DNA from: Vulcanimicrobiota bacterium
Lineage (GTDB): Bacteria; Vulcanimicrobiota; Vulcanimicrobiia; Vulcanimicrobiales; Vulcanimicrobiaceae
Assembly (NCBI GenBank): GCA_003140215.1
Contig: PLJL01000004.1
Coordinates: 2,018,192 to 2,082,191 of the forward strand
Reading direction: 5' to 3'
DNA: 64,000 nt
Position 1 is the stretch's first letter; each line of letters opens with the position of its first letter. Of this stretch, positions 1 through 8,059 are shown one piece after another. The notes beneath the pieces are model-generated. The model worked only from the letters and a program-made list of their open reading frames with translations. It did not search any database and was not told the DNA's origin. A program made the position numbers and the translations under genes.

Positions 1-69
1 CAGGGCGCCAAGGGCGGGTGGCAGCAGTTCTTTGCGGCCCTGGAGCAGGTATTGGCGCGGATAGATTGA
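1..69 (+). CDS. C-terminal end of an AHSA1/SRPBCC-family protein (5' truncated)
   Basis: Frame 1 is open from the first base and stops at TGA 67-69, giving the last 22 residues of a protein that starts outside the window. The motif GGWQQFFAALEQVL matches the final helix of AHSA1/START-like proteins, where a conserved GW is followed by a leucine-rich amphipathic helix. The complete AHSA1 protein at 46612 ends the same way (GWSQSLDKLDALL). Only the tail is visible, so its ligand and partners cannot be judged. Confidence 0.6.
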   Translation, partial: QGAKGGWQQFFAALEQVLARID

Positions 70-125
70 TGCCGGCAGAATTCAAAAGCTAGAAACGGGA
101 CCAGAATTCGAGGCATAAAGATCCA

Positions 126-545
126 ATGAATCCATCGGAACGTATTGACCAGCTGATCGCAGAACTCACAGACTGGCGTGGCAAAACGTTCGCCGGCATC
201 CGCAAGACCATCCTTGAGGCCGACCAGGAGATAATCGAGGAATGGAAGTGGATGGGAAGCCCGGTGTGGTCTCACGACGGAATAATCGCGGTCGCCAACG
301 CCCACAAAGGGAAGGTGAAGCTTACCTTTGCCCACGGGGCGAGGCTCCCAGATCCTGACAAGCTCTTCAACGCGGGCCTCGAAGGCAGCACGTGGCGAGC
401 GATCGATTTTTTCGAAGGTGCTACGATTAATGCGCGTGCTCTAAAAACGCTCGTCCGTGCCGCTGTTGATTACAATCAGATCAAATTGAAGAAGAAAGCG
501 CCTGCGGGTACTCGAGCGAAAGTACACAAGAGTAAAAAGACCTGA
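126..545 (+). CDS. DUF1801 (YdhG-like) domain protein
   Basis: This 139-residue soluble protein resembles the DUF1801 family: an N-terminal helix, then EEWKWMGSPVWSHDGIIAVANAHKGKVKLTF, which corresponds to the conserved core strand region, and a Lys-rich tail (KLKKKAPAG...KSKKT). Family members are small single-domain proteins; an iron-chaperone-like role has been proposed for some, but the function is not settled. It starts at ATG 126, 56 bases after the stop of the AHSA1-like fragment, and may share its transcript. DUF1801 and AHSA1 genes are often neighbours, which supports both calls. Confidence 0.75.
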   Translation: MNPSERIDQLIAELTDWRGKTFAGIRKTILEADQEIIEEWKWMGSPVWSHDGIIAVANAHKGKVKLTFAHGARLPDPDKLFNAGLEGSTWRAIDFFEGATINARALKTLVRAAVDYNQIKLKKKAPAGTRAKVHKSKKT

Positions 546-743
546 AGCTATACCTTTTCCTCACCGGTGAACCCGCCCCGCGAACGGCCAAAAGCTTGTT
601 CGTGAGTGCCCCTCTTGCGCCGAACTCCCGTCTGCCCGCACATCCTCGCATCCGCTGAGGGCGTCTCGGCTCCGTAGTTTTACGGACGATCTGCGCCGCG
701 CGCCGCTCTACAGTAGGTTCACACTCACTGTGGAGATCGCTCG

Positions 744-1313
744 ATGGACCAACTTTCCTCGATCGTAGTCGATATCGCATCCGTTCCGGCGTGCCTGCTG
801 GCGGTGGACCTCTTAAGCGGGTTCATCCACTGGGCCGAGGACACGTGGACGGCCCCCGGGGCATCGAAGCTGCTCGACCAGTGGGTCGTGCTCGACAACA
901 TCGAGCATCATCGCAAGCCGGGCACGATTCGGGCCGGTCACTATTGGGCCACCAATCGCGTGTGCATCGCGCTCGCGTTGGTGGTCGGGTGCGCGCTGGT
1001 ACTTCTCGGGGTGCATGCATGGCAGGCGTTCGCGATCGTGGCGCTGGCGTCGCAGTCGAATCACGTGCATCTGTGGGCGCACAGCGCCAACCCGCCGCGC
1101 GTCATCGCGTGGTTGCAGCGCTACGGCATTCTCCAGTCGCCGGCGCACCACGGCGAGCACCACAAGCGGCCGTACGCGTCGAGGTTTTGCACGATGACGA
1201 ACTACCTGAACCCGGTGCTCGACGGAATCCACTTTTGGCGCGGCTTGGAACGCGTGATCGAGGGTTGCGGCGCGACGATGTGGCGCGCGAGCGCCGCGCG
1301 GCAGGGCTACTAG
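744..1313 (+). CDS. CarF/TMEM189-type plasmanylethanolamine desaturase homologue
   Basis: A 189-residue integral membrane protein of the Kua/TMEM189 lipid-desaturase family (PF10520). It has the family's His-rich metal-ligand pattern: HWAEDTW near residue 29, EHHRKP near 53, SNHVHLWAH near 101 and SPAHHGEHH near 130, then the conserved MTNYLNPVLD. Two hydrophobic segments flank residues 75-100. In animals and Myxococcus (CarF) the enzyme makes the vinyl-ether bond of plasmalogens. Whether this organism makes ether lipids cannot be seen here. It stands alone and faces a convergent gene 2 bases downstream. The family assignment rests on the histidine pattern and is strong; the substrate is inferred. 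Confidence 0.82.
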   Translation: MDQLSSIVVDIASVPACLLAVDLLSGFIHWAEDTWTAPGASKLLDQWVVLDNIEHHRKPGTIRAGHYWATNRVCIALALVVGCALVLLGVHAWQAFAIVALASQSNHVHLWAHSANPPRVIAWLQRYGILQSPAHHGEHHKRPYASRFCTMTNYLNPVLDGIHFWRGLERVIEGCGATMWRASAARQGY

Positions 1314-1314
1314 G

Positions 1315-2031
1315 TCACCCGGCCAGCTTGGGGTCGCTGGGCGTCGCCGGAAAGCTGAAGCCGCTGTTCGTGGCCTCGGCGGTCGCGGTGACGCGCCCGA
1401 TCCGCAGCGGGGCGTAGAAGGTGTGCGCGTAGACCGCGTGCTTGACCAGCCAATGACCCTCGACGACTTCGTAGTCGCAGCTCAACGAGGTCGTCGGACC
1501 GACGTAGTTCACGCGCGTCGGCAGGTTGCTCGTCGTGTCCACGTAGACGTCATGAATGTAGAAGTCCGAGGAGTTGTTGTTCGTCAGCGCCGGCAACGGG
1601 TCCATGAGGATGTGCGCGATGGCGTCGTTGGAGTCGGGCGCATAGGAGGCCCGGTAGTTGCGCAGCGAGACCACCACCACGTCGGCCTGCGAGCTCGGGG
1701 TCGTGAACGTGATCGGGGGGCCGGGCTCGACGTAGCTCAACAGGTCGCGCCGCACCCCGTTGAACGTGACCCGAAAATACGAGAGCGCGTCGAAGGTTGG
1801 TATGAGCGGAAAACTGTGCGCGTACTGGTGCTGCCCCCGGGGGAGGTCCTGCAACGCTGCAAAGTCGTCCCGGGTCCGCGTTTCGACCGCCCGCGAGATG
1901 ACCTGGTGGCGGCGCATCGACGGCACGTCGACCACGACGTCCGTCTTGTAGGCGAGGTAGGGCGGTGACTGCGCAAACGCCGCCGCGGCCGTGTTGGCGC
2001 TCAGCCGGAACTGGACGTCGGCCGCGATCAC
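1315..2031 (-). CDS. Hypothetical secreted-type protein; start uncertain, possible frameshift in signal peptide
   Basis: I do not recognise the family. The 238-residue product from GTG 2031 has a beta-rich composition and conserved-looking aromatic motifs (YAHSFPLIPTFDALSYFRVTF, shown here only as a landmark; VNYVGPTTSLSCDYEV), like small LolA- or DUF-type periplasmic proteins. Directly upstream a 16-codon stretch (ATG 2078 to TGA 2028) reads MTPLLIVLPALLFELT. It looks like a signal-peptide core but lies in another frame and overlaps the GTG as GTGA. Either a one-base indel separates the signal peptide from the mature protein, or the hydrophobic leader is a coincidence. It is divergent from and overlaps the 5' side of the GlcG-like gene. 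Confidence 0.55.
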   Translation of the reverse strand: MIAADVQFRLSANTAAAAFAQSPPYLAYKTDVVVDVPSMRRHQVISRAVETRTRDDFAALQDLPRGQHQYAHSFPLIPTFDALSYFRVTFNGVRRDLLSYVEPGPPITFTTPSSQADVVVVSLRNYRASYAPDSNDAIAHILMDPLPALTNNNSSDFYIHDVYVDTTSNLPTRVNYVGPTTSLSCDYEVVEGHWLVKHAVYAHTFYAPLRIGRVTATAEATNSGFSFPATPSDPKLAG

Positions 2032-2079
2032 GTGAGCTCGAACAGGAGGGCGGGAAGAACGATCAAAAGCGGGGTCATC

Positions 2080-2511
2080 GTGTCGGACTCTTCGCGAACA
2101 ACGTACTCCGGTACCGCTCCGTTCCTCACCGCCGCGGGCGCGCGTGCCGTGGTCGACGCCGCGCTGGCCGAGGCCGCCCGGCTCGGCGTCCCCCAGTGCG
2201 TCGCCGTGGTCGACTCGGGGGGCCACTTGTTGGCCTTTGCGCGCAGCGACGGCGCGCGGATCGGCTCGATCTCGATCGCATTGACCAAGGCGGTCTCGGC
2301 GGCGACGCGCAAGCGGCCGACCGCGGAGGAAGGCGGCGGCGACCCGATCATGACGATTCGGCTCGCGCTGGCGGCCGAGCGCCTCACCGGGATCGGCGGC
2401 GGCCTGCCGCTCGTGATCGACGGCCACGTCGTAGGCGCGGTCGGGGTGAGCAGCGGCACGGTCGACGAGGACACCACGGTCGCTCGGGCGGGCCTCGCCG
2501 CGCTCGCGTGA
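2080..2511 (+). CDS. GlcG/HbpS-family heme-binding-like protein
   Basis: About 143 residues of the GlcG/HbpS fold. It shows the family start LTAAGARAVVDAALAEAARLGVPQCVAVVDSGG, the SISIALTKAVSAAT segment, the GIGGGLPLVIDGHVVGAVGVSSGT hairpin and the terminal DEDTTVARAGLAAL. Known members bind heme or small ligands as octamers or serve as accessory proteins in glycolate and propanediol loci. GTG 2080 fits the short N-terminus of the family; an in-frame GTG at 2032 is the alternative. Its TGA overlaps the GTG of the next gene by 4 bases, so it opens a translationally coupled operon with the cyclase, methyltransferase and MaoC protein. Confidence 0.75.
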   Translation: MSDSSRTTYSGTAPFLTAAGARAVVDAALAEAARLGVPQCVAVVDSGGHLLAFARSDGARIGSISIALTKAVSAATRKRPTAEEGGGDPIMTIRLALAAERLTGIGGGLPLVIDGHVVGAVGVSSGTVDEDTTVARAGLAALA

Positions 2512-4310
2512 AGCGCTTCGCCGATCGCTACACCTTCGCGTTCGACATTGCTCCCGAGGCGCTCTGGCGCGCCGTCTCCGACACCGACGCGATCAACCGC
2601 GACGCCGGGCTCCCGCCCGTGCACTACACCTACGAGCCTCGGCCCGACGGCAACGGTCAGACGACGATCGCGCACGCGCAGCTCGGCCCGCTCGCAATCG
2701 CCTGGGAGGAGCCGCCGTTCACCTGGGAGGCGCCGTATCGCGTAGCGGTCGAGCGGCGCTTTCGCGGCAGCCCGTTCGCTCGCTTCAGCAGCGACGTGCG
2801 GGTGGTCGCAGACGGTGGGGGAGCCCGCATCGAACACGCGGTCGAGCTCGACGCGCGCGCGGCGCTGGGCGCGCTGCTCGCGCCGGCGGTGTTGGCGCGG
2901 GGTCGCGCCGGGGCGGCCCGCGCCTACGGGCTGGCTGCGCGCCGCGCTCGGGAAAATCCGCCGGCGCGCCCGACGCGACCGGTGCTGCCGGCCGTCCCGG
3001 CCGCCACCATCCAAGGGGTGACGCGCTTCGCCGATGCGCTCGAGATGCTGCGGCCGTACACGGAGTACGAGCCGGAGATCGCGGCGCGCCTCGCGGCACT
3101 CGTCGAGCACGGCGACGACGCGCTCGTCGCGCGCATGCGACCGTACGTCTTCGCCGATGCCTGGCAGCTGCCGCGCGATCGCGTGCTGGCCGCGATGCTC
3201 GCCGCGACGCGGCGTGGCCTGCTCGACCTCTCGTGGAGCATCGTGTGCCCGAGCTGCCGCGGGCAGAAAAACGGCGTCGGCTCGTTGGCGCGGTTGGGTG
3301 GGGCGGTGCATTGCGAGCAGTGCGGCATCGACTACGGGCCCGAGTTCGACCGCAACGTCGAGGTGACGTTCGACGCGCGGCCTTCCGGTCGCGGGATGGC
3401 GGCGCCGGTATTCTGCTTGGCGGGCCCGCAAACCGCGCTTCAAACCGTCGCGCAGTCCGCGGTCGCCCCCAGCGGTACCGCGTCGCTCGACGTGGTGCTC
3501 GAAGCCGGGGCGTACGTCGTGCAGGCGCTCCCCGATCGCGCCACGCGCGTAACGGTCGAGCCGGATGCCGGAGCCTCCATGCTCGCGTTGCGCGTCGAAG
3601 ACTCGCGCGTGAGCGCGGAGACCGCGACGGTGCGTGCCGGCCGGGTTCACCTCGACATCGTCAACGCGTCCGCCCGCGAAGCGCTGGTCCGCGTCACCGA
3701 GGCCGAGCTGTCCGACCAAATCGCGACGGCCGCCGACGTCACGGCGCTGCAAACGTTCCGCGACTTGTTTTCCAGCGAGCTGCTGGCCGAAGGCGTCGAG
3801 CTCGCGATCAGGTCGCTCACCATCGTCTTCACGGATGTGGTCGGTTCGACCAAGATGTACTCCGACGCCGGCGACGCGCGTGCGTTTCGACTCGTGCGCG
3901 AGCATTTCGAAGCGTTGCGGGAGATCATCGCGATCCGTCGCGGCGCGATCGTCAAGACGATCGGCGACGCGGTCATGGCGGTTTTCGTCGACCCGCGCGA
4001 TGCCGTCGAGGCGGCGCTTCTATTCGCCGCCGCCGCCGCCCCGCTGCAGCTGCGGATCGGGATGCATCGCGGACCGTGCATCGCGATGCGCGCGAACGAT
4101 CACCTCGACTACTTCGGCGCGACGGTGAACCTGGCGTCCCGCGTCGGGCACGCCGCGGGGCCGGGCGAGATCCTGCTCACCGCCGCGATCGCCGACGATG
4201 CGCGCGTCACCGACCTCCTGCCCCCGGACGAACGTGGGACGGTGACGCTGCGCGGGATCCGCGACCCGGTCGAGGTGGCGCGCGTGCGCCCTGCGGCAGG
4301 CGTCCGGTGA
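2508..4310 (+). CDS. Class III adenylate cyclase with DUF5939-like N-terminus and zinc ribbon
   Basis: A 600-residue soluble protein. Residues 1-150 look like an SRPBCC/START fold. Residues ~170-430 resemble DUF5939 and contain a probable zinc ribbon, CPSC near residue 247 with CEQC about 27 residues later. Residues ~437-600 form the class III cyclase catalytic domain. It has the metal-binding FTDVVGST and GDAVMAVF, a Lys before IGD and Asp in LDYFG (both typical of ATP specificity), and the NLASR transition-state residues. The product is therefore likely cAMP. It starts at GTG 2508 inside the GlcG stop (GTGA) and overlaps the methyltransferase the same way. No membrane segment is seen, so regulation would be by a soluble ligand on the N-terminal modules. 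Confidence 0.83.
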   Translation: MKRFADRYTFAFDIAPEALWRAVSDTDAINRDAGLPPVHYTYEPRPDGNGQTTIAHAQLGPLAIAWEEPPFTWEAPYRVAVERRFRGSPFARFSSDVRVVADGGGARIEHAVELDARAALGALLAPAVLARGRAGAARAYGLAARRARENPPARPTRPVLPAVPAATIQGVTRFADALEMLRPYTEYEPEIAARLAALVEHGDDALVARMRPYVFADAWQLPRDRVLAAMLAATRRGLLDLSWSIVCPSCRGQKNGVGSLARLGGAVHCEQCGIDYGPEFDRNVEVTFDARPSGRGMAAPVFCLAGPQTALQTVAQSAVAPSGTASLDVVLEAGAYVVQALPDRATRVTVEPDAGASMLALRVEDSRVSAETATVRAGRVHLDIVNASAREALVRVTEAELSDQIATAADVTALQTFRDLFSSELLAEGVELAIRSLTIVFTDVVGSTKMYSDAGDARAFRLVREHFEALREIIAIRRGAIVKTIGDAVMAVFVDPRDAVEAALLFAAAAAPLQLRIGMHRGPCIAMRANDHLDYFGATVNLASRVGHAAGPGEILLTAAIADDARVTDLLPPDERGTVTLRGIRDPVEVARVRPAAGVR

Positions 4311-5017
4311 GCGAGCGCAGTCCGCTCTACGACGATCCGGCACTGGCCCGGGCGTACGCCCGAGTCAGCGCCGCAAACGTGTACAACGCCGCCTACGAGC
4401 GGCCCGCGATGCACGAAGTGCTGGGCGACGTGCATGGCCTCGACGTGCTCGACGCGGGTTGCGCAGCCGGCGAGCACAGCGCTTGGCTCGTGGCGGCCGG
4501 GGCGTGCGTCGTCGCGCTCGATGCGAGCGCGGCCATGGTGGGGCTCGCGAGCGAGCGGCTCGGCGCCGCAGCGCGCGTGCTCGAAGCCGACCTGGCGCAG
4601 CCGTTGGCCTTGCCGGACGCCGCCTTCGACGTGGTCCTGTGCTCGCTCACGTTGCACTATCTCGAGGATTGGCATCCGCCGCTGCGCGAGTTTCGTCGCG
4701 TGCTGCGGTTGGGCGGACGGCTCGTGGTCTCGGTTCACCATCCATTCGTCACGCTCGGGATGGTCGGCGACTACCACGCCGTGCAACGCGTCGACGACGC
4801 GTTCTCGAACTACGCCGAGGAACCCATCCCGGTGCGGTACTACCATCGCTCGCTCGAACGGATCGTGGCCGACCTGCGCGCCGGCGGGTTTGCGATCAGC
4901 GCGTTGCACGAGCCCCGGTTGCAGGCCGATGCCGACGTTCGCGATGCCGAGCTGGCGGCGCGGCTGCGCACGCAGCCATGGTTCTTGATCGTCGAGGCGG
5001 AAGCCGCCGCGCGATGA
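4307..5017 (+). CDS. SAM-dependent class I methyltransferase
   Basis: A 236-residue Rossmann-fold methyltransferase. Motif I is VLDAGCAAGEHS (residues ~45-56), motif II is the acidic end VVALDAS, and motif IV/post I reads FDVVLCSLTLHYLEDW, as in UbiE/Methyltransf_11 enzymes. The FRRVLRLGGRLVVSVHHPF segment is also typical. The substrate cannot be read from the sequence. The GTG start lies in the cyclase stop and the stop overlaps the MaoC ATG (ATGA), so it is translated as part of the four-gene operon. Confidence 0.82.
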   Translation: MSERSPLYDDPALARAYARVSAANVYNAAYERPAMHEVLGDVHGLDVLDAGCAAGEHSAWLVAAGACVVALDASAAMVGLASERLGAAARVLEADLAQPLALPDAAFDVVLCSLTLHYLEDWHPPLREFRRVLRLGGRLVVSVHHPFVTLGMVGDYHAVQRVDDAFSNYAEEPIPVRYYHRSLERIVADLRAGGFAISALHEPRLQADADVRDAELAARLRTQPWFLIVEAEAAAR

Positions 5018-5439
5018 GCTACGAGGCGAAATCGTTCGAGGAGTTCCGGGTCGGTGACACGACCACGTTCTCGAAGACGATCACCGAAGCCGACATCCTG
5101 CTCTTCGCGGCGGTGAGCGGCGACAACTACCCGCTGCATGTCGACGCCGAATATGCCAAGACGACGCGCTTCGGCCGGCGCGCAGCGCACGGGATGCTGA
5201 CCGCGAGCCTGCTGTCGACGGTCGTCGGCCTGATGCTGCAGACGCCGGGCGGGATCTACGTCGAACAGTCGCTCCGTTTTCGGCGGCCGGTGTTCATCGG
5301 GGACACGTTGACCGCGACCGCCGTCGTGACCGAACTGTTCGCGGCCCAGCGGCGTCTGCGCATCCGGACGACGATCGTGAACCAGCACGGTAAGGCCGTC
5401 GTCGAGGGCGACGGGCTCATTCAAAAAGACGAACGCTGA
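5014..5439 (+). CDS. MaoC-like (R)-specific enoyl-CoA hydratase/dehydratase
   Basis: A 141-residue hot-dog-fold protein. The (R)-hydratase signature is clear: SGDNYPLHVDAEYAKTTRFG holds the catalytic Asp and His, and AAHGMLTASLLSTVVG is the following helix. The DTTTFSKTITEADILLFAAVSGD N-terminus is typical of PhaJ-like and MaoC proteins, which hydrate trans-2-enoyl-CoA. It is the last gene of the GlcG-cyclase-methyltransferase operon, joined by a 4-base ATGA overlap, and its 3' end overlaps the convergent SRAP gene by 23 bases. The acyl chain it handles is not evident. Confidence 0.83.
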   Translation: MSYEAKSFEEFRVGDTTTFSKTITEADILLFAAVSGDNYPLHVDAEYAKTTRFGRRAAHGMLTASLLSTVVGLMLQTPGGIYVEQSLRFRRPVFIGDTLTATAVVTELFAAQRRLRIRTTIVNQHGKAVVEGDGLIQKDER

Positions 5440-6094
5440 CCGGCCCGGTGACCGGTTCGATCGCGCGCGGATCGTCGAACGACGTCCGGTTCATCGCCGG
5501 CGTGACTTCGGCCGAGCGCATGCGCGCGGCGTCGTAGGGAACCGTGACGGCGAGTGCGTCGGCGACCTCGCCGTGGAGCCACGGGTCGAGGGCGTCGTCG
5601 GTCAAGATCACCGGCATCCGATCGTGGAAGGCCGTCAGCAACGCGTTGGGCGCACAGGTGACGATCGTGCACGACTCGACCCGCGCGTCACGCGGTCCCC
5701 AGCGTTCCCACAAGCCGGCGAATGCGAACACCCGTCCGTCCTCCACCGTGAACCGGTACGGGGTCCGCTGCGTTTTGGGCCCGGTCCACTCGAAGAAGCC
5801 GTCGGCGAAAATCGCGCAGCGCCGGCTCTGGAGCGCGGCGCGAAATACCGGCTTCTCCGCGAGCGTTTCGGCCCGCGCGTTGATCAGCTTCTGCCCGGCC
5901 GACAGGTCCTTGGCCCAGGGCGGCACCAGCCCCCAGCGCAGCGGGACGATCTCCCCGTCGCCGTCGCCACGCACCGCGAGCACGTCGTCGGTCGGCGCGA
6001 TGTTGTAGCGCCGCGGCCACATTCGGCGCAGCTTGAACTGCGGATACCGCTCGGGGATCCGGGTCGGGTCGGCGAGCGAGAACCGCGCACACAT
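5417..6094 (-). CDS. SRAP domain abasic-site crosslinking protein (YedK/HMCES family)
   Basis: A 225-residue SOS-response-associated peptidase. The start is fixed by MCARFSL: after Met removal Cys2 is the residue that links covalently to abasic sites in single-stranded DNA. Other family marks are RYNIAPTDDVLAVR, RWGLVPPWAKD, INARAETLAEKPVFRAA, FADGFFEW and the FHDRMPVIL segment with the conserved His. It protects abasic DNA during replication. It is transcribed divergently from the response regulator 45 bases away and overlaps maoC tail to tail. No LexA-type box was recognised upstream. Confidence 0.88.
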   Translation of the reverse strand: MCARFSLADPTRIPERYPQFKLRRMWPRRYNIAPTDDVLAVRGDGDGEIVPLRWGLVPPWAKDLSAGQKLINARAETLAEKPVFRAALQSRRCAIFADGFFEWTGPKTQRTPYRFTVEDGRVFAFAGLWERWGPRDARVESCTIVTCAPNALLTAFHDRMPVILTDDALDPWLHGEVADALAVTVPYDAARMRSAEVTPAMNRTSFDDPRAIEPVTGPVSVRLFE

Positions 6095-6139
6095 CGAGTC
6101 GGGTGATTCGGGACGCCCGGGTGGGGCACCGCCCCTGGT

Positions 6140-6829
6140 ATGGCGGTCACGCGCATCGTGGTCGCGGAGGACGACGCGTCGATCCGCGAGCTTCTCGTGC
6201 ATCATCTGGAACGCGAAGGGTTCCGGTGCGAGCAGGCGGCGGATGGACCGGCCGCACTCCGGCTCGCCCGCACCGGCGCCGACGTGCTGGTGCTCGACGT
6301 CGGCCTGCCGGTCGTCGACGGATTCGACATCGTACGCGCGCTGCGGCGCGAGGGGTGCGAGCTGCCGATCCTGGTGCTGACGGCCCGGTCCGAGGAGATC
6401 GACCGCGTGGTCGGCCTGGAGATCGGCGCCGACGACTACGTCGTCAAGCCGTTCTCGCCGCGCGAGGTCGTCGCGCGCATCAAGGCGATCGGACGCCGCG
6501 CCGGGCTGAGGTCGCAGAGCGCGCCGGTCGTGCTGACCTACGACCGGCTCGAGATCGACCAGGCCGCGCGCGAGGCGCGCATCGACGGCGTCGAGCTGGG
6601 CCTCAAGCCGCGCGAGTTCGCACTGCTGCTCGAGCTGGCGGTGAATCCGGGCGTGGCGCTATCGCGAGCCACCCTGCTCGAACGCGTGTGGGGCTTCGAT
6701 TTCGACGGTGATGAACGCACCGTCGACGTGCACGTGCGGCGCGTGCGCCTCAGGCTCGACGAGCGGGCGCGCCTGGCGTCGCTGCTGCAAACGGTCCACG
6801 GCTTCGGCTACAAATTTGCACGAGCCTGA
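6140..6829 (+). CDS. OmpR/PhoB-family DNA-binding response regulator
   Basis: A 229-residue response regulator. The receiver domain (1-115) has the acidic pair E10-D11-D12, phospho-acceptor Asp53 in VLVLDVGLP, and Lys in VVKPFSPRE. The C-terminal winged-helix domain (130-227) contains LKPREFALLLELAVNPG and ERTVDVHVRRVRLRLDE, then the closing GFGYKF. It overlaps the histidine kinase gene by 14 bases, so the two form a cognate pair. The output genes are not identified here. Confidence 0.92.
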   Translation: MAVTRIVVAEDDASIRELLVHHLEREGFRCEQAADGPAALRLARTGADVLVLDVGLPVVDGFDIVRALRREGCELPILVLTARSEEIDRVVGLEIGADDYVVKPFSPREVVARIKAIGRRAGLRSQSAPVVLTYDRLEIDQAAREARIDGVELGLKPREFALLLELAVNPGVALSRATLLERVWGFDFDGDERTVDVHVRRVRLRLDERARLASLLQTVHGFGYKFARA

Positions 6830-7937
6830 GCTGCCGGGGCTGTTGCCGCGCGTCGGCACCTTTGCGCGCCGGCTGTGCGAGCTGGCTCCCCAAGGTCCGC
6901 CGGTCCTCGTCGTGCGTCTGCCGGAGCTGGAGCGAATCGCCTGGCGGCGCGGGCTGCGTGCGGCCCGGGCGCTGGAGCGCCGGGCGGCAGCGGCGTTCTC
7001 TACCGCGGTGTCGCGCGTCTTGCGGACCGACGACCTCGTGGCGCACGACGGCGGGAGCGACGTCTTTCTGGCCGCCCTCGCCGTCCCGACGCGCGACGGC
7101 GGCGCGGTTGCCGCGGCCGTCGACGTGCGGTCCGCGCTGGCCCGCATCGCGGCGGCGCTCGAAGCTTCGACACGGCTCGAAGTGCGAACCGGCTGGACGA
7201 CCTTCGACGGTGCAGATGCCGGCGCAATGGAGGCGCTCGTCGACCGCGCCCTGGTACGCGGCGCGCAGGAACGCGAGCGCTACGCGTTCTTCTCGTCGCT
7301 GGGCCACGAGCTGCGCACGCCGCTCTCCTCGATTCGCGGCTACCTCGAAACGCTGCTGGACGAGGACGTCGACGCCACGACGCGCGGACGTTTCGTGCGC
7401 ATCGCGTACAACGAAGCGTTACGCCTGTCCCGGCTGGTCGAAGGGATGTTCGAGATCTCCCTTTTGGACATGCGCGCGGCGCTACCCGCGCCGGCGAACG
7501 GTTCCTTCGTGCACGCGGTCGACGCCGCGCGCGACGCCTGCAGCGGCAGTGCGGCCGCGCGCGGCGTCTCGGTCGCATTCGACGAGGTTCCGGCGTTACG
7601 GGTGGCGATCGATGCCGACCGTCTCACGCTCGTGCTCGTCAACCTGATCGAGAACGCGATCAAACATGGGCGCCCGGGCGGGGGCGTCTTCGTGGGCATC
7701 CACCTCGATGACGACCGGCTCGTCCGCGTCACCGTCGACGACGACGGGCCGGGGATCGCGCCCGGCGACCGCGAGCGCGTCTTCGTCTTCGGCGACCGCG
7801 GCGTGACCGATGCGACCGGCAACGGCATCGGCCTCGCGCTCGTGCGGCTCATGATCGAGCGCGCCGGCGGCCGCGTCGACCTGGAGACATCCCCGCTCGG
7901 CGGAGCGCGTTTCATCTTAGCGGTGCCGCGCGCGTAA
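6816..7937 (+). CDS. Soluble histidine kinase with degenerate GGDEF-like sensor
   Basis: About 373 residues from TTG 6816. There is no transmembrane segment. Residues ~15-145 look like a worn GGDEF domain: VLVVRLPELERIAWRRG, then RTDDLVAHDGGSDVFLAAL where the signature GG[D/E]EF has become GGSDVF. Next come the HisKA helices with phospho-acceptor His ~163 in LGHELRTPLSS, then HATPase_c with N box NLIENAIKH, G1 DDGPGIAP and G2 GNGIGLAL. The kinase partners the response regulator upstream (14-base overlap). Its ATPase domain is the parent type for three shorter copies at 7966, 8832 and 14411. The start codon is inferred from the frame; TTG 6843 is an alternative. Confidence 0.85.
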   Translation: MHEPELPGLLPRVGTFARRLCELAPQGPPVLVVRLPELERIAWRRGLRAARALERRAAAAFSTAVSRVLRTDDLVAHDGGSDVFLAALAVPTRDGGAVAAAVDVRSALARIAAALEASTRLEVRTGWTTFDGADAGAMEALVDRALVRGAQERERYAFFSSLGHELRTPLSSIRGYLETLLDEDVDATTRGRFVRIAYNEALRLSRLVEGMFEISLLDMRAALPAPANGSFVHAVDAARDACSGSAAARGVSVAFDEVPALRVAIDADRLTLVLVNLIENAIKHGRPGGGVFVGIHLDDDRLVRVTVDDDGPGIAPGDRERVFVFGDRGVTDATGNGIGLALVRLMIERAGGRVDLETSPLGGARFILAVPRA

Positions 7938-7965
7938 CACCGTGATGATAGCTTAGCTTGTGGAG

Positions 7966-8059
7966 CGTGGCTCCTGCCGGAGGGCGCGTCGGTCTCGATG
8001 AGTCGCCGCTCGGCGGACCGCGCTTCGTGGTTAGCCTTCATGATCCGCTTCACAGGTGA
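7966..8059 (+). pseudogene. C-terminal remnant of a histidine kinase ATPase domain
   Basis: In the frame read through GGGCGCGTCGG the sequence gives GGRVGLDESPLGGPRFVVSL followed by a stop at 8057-8059. This is the same tail as the intact kinase (GGRVDLETSPLGGARFILAV), which ends only about 30 bases upstream. The remnant has lost everything before the last ~25 residues, so it is a duplication or deletion scar. It overlaps the stop of the convergent hypothetical gene at 8050 by a few bases. Confidence 0.7.

Noticed and set aside
2028-3905. Long minus-strand reading frame opposite the adenylate cyclase
   Set aside because: Arg/Gly/Ala-rich with no domain, fully antisense to a well-supported gene. 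High GC content leaves such frames open.
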